Assembly (NCBI GenBank): GCA_001466705.2
Contig: LATX02000214.1
Coordinates: 124,001 to 188,000, forward strand
Reading direction: 5' to 3'
DNA: 64,000 nucleotides
Source: Moniliophthora roreri
Taxonomy: Eukaryota; Basidiomycota; Agaricomycetes; Agaricales; Marasmiaceae
In this document: positions 59,886-64,000 of the stretch, piece by piece
Numbering within the stretch: the stretch's first letter is position 1
Layout: each line of letters starts with the position of its first letter
Made by a program: the position numbers and the translations under genes
The notes under the pieces: generated by a model
The model's database searches: none
What the model was told of the DNA's origin: nothing
Seen by the model: the letters and a program-made list of their open reading frames with translations, nothing else

Positions 59886-60837
59886 TTTGTCTAGTCAATT
59901 TCATCTGAGCAATGTCGAGCACGCGCTTCCGGGTCCCGGCGCTTCCAGCGCTTCCCCGACGTCCATCATTCCTGATTGCACGCTCTCTATGCTTCTCTGT
60001 GTAGGCCTCGGATCTCCCGAAGACCGAAGAATCCACCATTTAGGCTATCCTTGTATTCTTCGGTTTCTGCCTCGCCTCGAACCCTCCGGTCAGAGGTATG
60101 CCTAGGCTTGCTGCTGCCTTGCTGTTGTCCTTGTAATTTAGTTTACTGAATTTATACCAAACAGATCGGGAGAAATTTTGAGGTAGCGGGTATAAAACGC
60201 CTGGTACGTTATTTACCTGAAATGCACCCTCGTCCTTGAGCTGAATGGATGGGATTAGGATGGTGAACCCAATCGATCGATTAGAAGCCTCTGCTCGAAA
60301 CTGAAGACTTTGGCCATGCCAAGTATTTTGAGCTGCATAGAAGGATTGATGGTTGAACCGAAGGACGAGGAAGCTGGGCGGATTCGATGCGGATTCGATG
60401 ACTGTATGTCCCAGGGCAATGACCCATGAAAAGGCGCTGCGTGTACGTCACATTTCCCTTTCAGCGCGCCGTTTTGTCTTCTTGATCCCTTGGATAATCA
60501 CAGAGTGCATGGCTGTTACACCTGCTCGTTTCACCTGATTTTCGTTTTTGTCGTACGTGAACGGCCTCCATGACACTTAATGGCGTGCAAGGCTCGAGGT
60601 TTAACACGACGGAGGCCTCGAGATCACTATGACATGAAGATATACATTCTAATGTGAAGAATTCTCAGCCACCACTATCATCTATACGTGCAACCATGCA
60701 AGGAATCTGCGCTTCCTAATCTGAGGATCGTCAACTTTTGGGGTGCTTTTCTCGTGATTTGCTGTCAACCCGATCATTTGGGGCTCCGCGTTACTGTCCC
60801 GTCTATCGTCCTTTCTCCTCAACCTCTACTACAATCG
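59886..60837. other. Intergenic region upstream of TPR gene I
   Basis: No gene supported. The last 100 bp hold the shared TPR-family element and GGAATCTGCGCTTCCTA, a sequence also found upstream of TPR gene C. Confidence 0.45.
60748..60768 (+). promoter_or_regulatory. Shared TPR-family upstream element, copy 6
   Basis: TCTCGTGATTTGCTGTCAA, ending about 70 nt before the ATG at 60838. Confidence 0.55.
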
Positions 60838-63015
60838 ATGACGACTAAAGCCCAAGAACTCAAGGAGGAAGCTGATAAGCTCTTTCGCCAGCAACGATAC
60901 TTCGATTCGTATCTGAAGTATAGAGAGGCCTCCGAACTGGATGACAAGAATCCCATTTTGTTCTCGAACCGGGCCCTGTGCGCTCTCAAGTTGAAACAGT
61001 AAGAGTCTCAGGTATAAATCCATTGACGTATTGGCTGATAATCTTGGTGTATAGCTACCTGGATGCAGAGTGCGATTCAAGAGTGGTACGTAAATGACCT
61101 TCTGGCGAGAGTCAATTTTGATCACGAATGTTGCGTCGAACAGGCTATAGCGTTTGACCCGTCATATGTCAAGGCGTACATCCGTCATGGAGAGGCTAAT
61201 AACGTGAGTAATTCTTTGAGTTTTGCGCTCATTTCTCTCTGATGGTCTCGATGACGCGTGGCAGGCGCTTCACCGACATTGGGTCAGTAAAGCGGTCTGG
61301 AAAGAAGCTCTGGACGCTCTCCCCACTGAGAAGAATCTCACCCCAGCGGAACTCGATCTCAAAAAGGCCATCGAACGTGGGTCTGCCGATACGGAGAGGC
61401 AGGATGCGGCTGTAAAGGCACAAGTTGAGGGTCGAGCCGAGAACACGAAGGAGTTTCCAGTCTGGCGACGCGTTATGGCTATATGTAAAGGGAAAACAAC
61501 GGAAGAAATTGGTCGATTATATCCCCCTAATACTAGCGTAAGGCCGAATGTTTCTCTAATCCGATAGCATGTACTGACTGTTCACGTCCTAGGTCTGCCA
61601 GATTCTCACCGCATACCACACCTACGTCGAAGTAGCGGAGAATGTTCAGCATAAACTGCAAAGTCCCGATTGTAGATGCGAGAAGTACGACTCGCGCTGT
61701 GCACTGACCGAACTGACCAGGGTTGTTATGGGTGAAATGAGGTAAGTTATTCAAAAAAATAGTTTCTTTCCTAAGACTCGGTATTCCTAAGGGTATTATG
61801 GGACTTTGACCGCGCGTGGCCCACCAAAGTCGAAACTTTGCGTGCGTGTTCTTCAATGTATCCCCCTGCCCGCTAACACGTCACGCAGTGCATTTTACTA
61901 ATCAAGCCTTTGATGGCTGGAAGGACCTCAAGCCCGATGTTCGATTCCAAAAATCGGTCAAGGGACATGCTGCTCGAGAAGGATGGGATGGAGCTCGGTC
62001 AGCGTTGTCTGCTACTATCAAGTAAGCACCTATTCAGGTTCCTTGTCGATCCCCTCGTTGACACCCAGGTCCCGATTCAACAGATGTTGGATCGTGCATG
62101 CAATAATGTTAGAGACTAGCAATCCCGTTTCTCAGGCGGAATACCTCAGTCGAGCAATCAAAGTCCTTAAATGGGCTCGTTCGTACTCGCAATTAAGGGG
62201 CGTCCTCGACCATTGTGCTTGTTGCGCGGAGGTCTATCAAACACCCTTCCTATTGGCAACACAGAAACTGCATTTGACCGCTCAGATCAAGGTGAGCCGG
62301 TTTACCGTTTCAATTTTTCTTGAAATATAACTGTGCATGGACACGCAGACTGCAGCTGACGAAACAGATGGTACGAAGAAGAATCGAGTTCTTGAGGAAA
62401 TCCTCACTGAAGCAGAGGAGGTCATCAAAGAAGGAACTATCATAGCCGCCCAACCTCGCGAAGATAATGAAGTATATCTTGTTGCTTTCTGTGATATCCC
62501 ACTTGGCGCCGCCTTTGCGTACATCTTTTTCCTTCTCTAGTCATTGATACAGACGCTAACCATCATCCAGGGCCAAGGGATACTATTACTGGGAAACAGC
62601 TCGAAAGCATCCGTCGAGGGATGACTTTGAAAAGTACCTCAAGATGTCATCCGAATTCTATCTGAAGGCTGTGACCTTCTTCCCAGTCGACGATGAGATG
62701 CGTGCTCGTATGTCTTATTCTTCGCTGTCTTTGATACCATGACTAACATAGAGTCCAGGGTACCTAAACCGTGCCATTGAATGCATGATGCTATACGGTG
62801 CTCCTCTTGGTGTGCAGTTGAAGAAAGCAGACGAGCTGCGTGAAGCAGTGGAGAAGATGAAACCTGTCTGGGGAGATGGTGTCGTTGCTTGTGGGAAAGC
62901 TTTGCAAGATGTGGTTGCCATAATGCAAAATATCAAGGACCTGGTAGATCAAGGAAAGTTGAAAGCGTCGGAGAGCTATCGTTGTCCTAATCCGGGTGTA
63001 AACGTGGTGTGTTGA
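60838..63015 (+). CDS. TPR-family protein I (short N-terminal form)
   Basis: TPR block at the start (AQELKEEADKLFRQQRYFDSYLKYREASELD, NRALCALKLKQ), then YLDAECDSRV, AIAFDPSYVKAYIRHGEANN and LTPAELDLKKAIERGS. The helical C-terminal half follows with FPVWRRVMAI, VLWDFDRAWPTKVETL, AAREGWDGARSALSATIK, YLSRAIKVLKWARSY, VLEEILTEAEEVIKEG, KGYYYWETARKHPSRDDFEKYL, YLNRAIECMMLYGAPLGV and MKPVWGDG, ending RCPNPGVNVVC. About 12 exons, all joinable in frame with ordinary GT-AG introns and no lesion seen. It is the intact relative of H on the far side of the repeat island. Function unknown; it probably scaffolds protein-protein contacts through the TPRs. Confidence 0.77.
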
Positions 63016-63413
63016 TTAGTACAGCCACTTTTCTTTCGTTTATTGCTTGCTCAATCCTGTATTTATTACTTACTGTCGCGACGATTATTGAACTGAACCG
63101 ATTCTGCAAAGACAGCAATTTTTAAGTGTACGAAGGCTTCTCGGGCAGCCGGGTTCAGATCTCACCAAGACAAAAGGGCAGGACCAGCAAAAGATATAAT
63201 TTAACTTTACTACAGTACGATAGACATCGACGATGTATTCTACAACGAGAGCGATCCTAATACATACAAAGCATTCGTAGAGAAGAGAGCGACAAATGAA
63301 TGAACAAAGTCCAGGATGTAAGTAGACCAGCGAGCGAGATCTACATATGAACGACTGAGATGTTACATGTATGTTATACTACAGAGTAGGACCGGAAAAG
63401 AAGGGACCAGAAA
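63016..63413. other. Convergent intergenic region
   Basis: 3' flanks of TPR gene I and of the coiled-coil gene. Nothing else seen. Confidence 0.5.
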
Positions 63414-64000
63414 CTATGGTAACAAAGAGTACCCAAAGACCATTCTGGACACTGAGCGAAGAGGCAAGGTTGCAACATATCCGACACGAAGGAAAACTTT
63501 GGCAGGTAGATTGAGTTGAGGAGCAGGTGCCTCCTCCGGTGGAGGCGGCGCATCGCTCTCCTCAACGATGGTTTCCAGACCATCAGGCGATGACGGCGAA
63601 GGCACAGAGTATCGTGTTACTGTCGAGGAAGGAGAATATCGACCATCTTGAGTTGATGTTCTTGGCAGTGATGGTAAAGCCCATGACGGAAGGAAAGACG
63701 TCATGACCAACGAAACCCGGTCTGATAACGGCAAGCTCAGTGGTCGATCCATCGAAGGCGAAACAGGTGCGAGCTTTGGCCTCGCATTCCGTTTCTTCAA
63801 CCCATCTATCAATACCTCCAAATCCTTGAACCTGCCGTCCTGCTTCTCGTGCTTCTTCTCTTGCCTCTTTATCGACTTTTCAACGACATCAATAGCATCA
63901 TCCATATATTCGTACATTTCGTCCGAGTCTTTCTCTGTCTTGCGCTGCAATTGGACGAGCTGTGCGTCCAACTGTCGGACCTGTTTCCGTAACGCTTCCA
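63414..64000 (-). CDS. Coiled-coil protein with hydrophobic C-terminus (partial, 5' end off the window)
   Basis: The frame is open to the right edge. It begins with a heptad-rich coiled coil (EALRKQVRQLDAQLVQLQRKTEKDSDEM, KSIKRQEKKHEKQDGRFKDLEVLIDGLKK). A Ser/Pro-rich segment follows with an acidic-proline patch (EESDAPPPPEEAPAP). It ends with KVFLRVGYVATLPLRSVSRMVFGYSLLP, an amphipathic or membrane-dipping stretch. The likely picture is a membrane-attached coiled-coil protein, but I do not recognise the family. The upstream exons are missing, so length and N-terminal domains cannot be judged. Confidence 0.7.
   Translation of the reverse strand, partial: EALRKQVRQLDAQLVQLQRKTEKDSDEMYEYMDDAIDVVEKSIKRQEKKHEKQDGRFKDLEVLIDGLKKRNARPKLAPVSPSMDRPLSLPLSDRVSLVMTSFLPSWALPSLPRTSTQDGRYSPSSTVTRYSVPSPSSPDGLETIVEESDAPPPPEEAPAPQLNLPAKVFLRVGYVATLPLRSVSRMVFGYSLLP

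Overview
The window is nuclear DNA from a filamentous basidiomycete, most likely an agaricomycete mushroom. Genes are dense, on both strands, and cut by many short GT-AG introns of about 45-60 bp, often with a CTGAC/CTAAC-like branch point. The protein set also fits: hydrophobin relics, a BCS1-type AAA ATPase with a charged tail, SRPK-type kinases with an HTDIKxDN catalytic loop, F-box relics and lineage-specific TPR proteins. There are no operons, CRISPR arrays or tRNA genes that I can support.

Left part (1-24 kb): ordinary gene space. In order: the 5' part of an AIG1-type GTPase gene (minus); a divergent SNTX/stonustoxin-type domain protein with MORN repeats (plus); an 18-exon SHPRH/Irc20-type SNF2 helicase with a RING finger (plus); a decayed hydrophobin gene (minus); a BCS1-like AAA ATPase containing a 17-nt exon (plus); a double-Myb telobox protein of the Tay1/Teb1 type (minus); and the proteasome lid subunit RPN9 (minus).

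Middle and right (24-63 kb): dominated by one multi-exon TPR gene family that I do not recognise beyond its TPR repeats. I count nine copies or relics, all on the plus strand: 24.5, 27.4, 29.7, 37.1, 38.0, 41.8, 46.3, one broken into pieces between 47.6 and 57.2, and 60.8 kb. Five look complete. The others carry internal deletions, stops, or insertions. Six copies share a near-identical 19-nt element about 40-80 bp upstream of the start codon. Between them lie a C2H2 zinc-finger gene, a second hydrophobin relic, an F-box pseudogene and two copies of an SRPK-like kinase in an exact 13,692-bp-offset duplication. The second kinase copy has a nonsense codon.

The 46.2-58.0 kb stretch between the kinase copies is AT-rich and repeat-laden. 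It holds TPR relics, a TIR element, GGTTAT-rich repeats, LTR-like segments, a DUF6698-like pseudogene and one ambiguous base. Its sequence changes are mostly CpG to TpG/CpA or other transitions, as expected after cytosine-methylation-linked decay. The right edge is the 3' part of a coiled-coil protein gene (minus).

The most unusual points are the GTPase/SNTX-MORN divergent pair, the birth-and-death TPR array with its shared upstream element, and the TPR-kinase module duplicated around a decaying transposon island.
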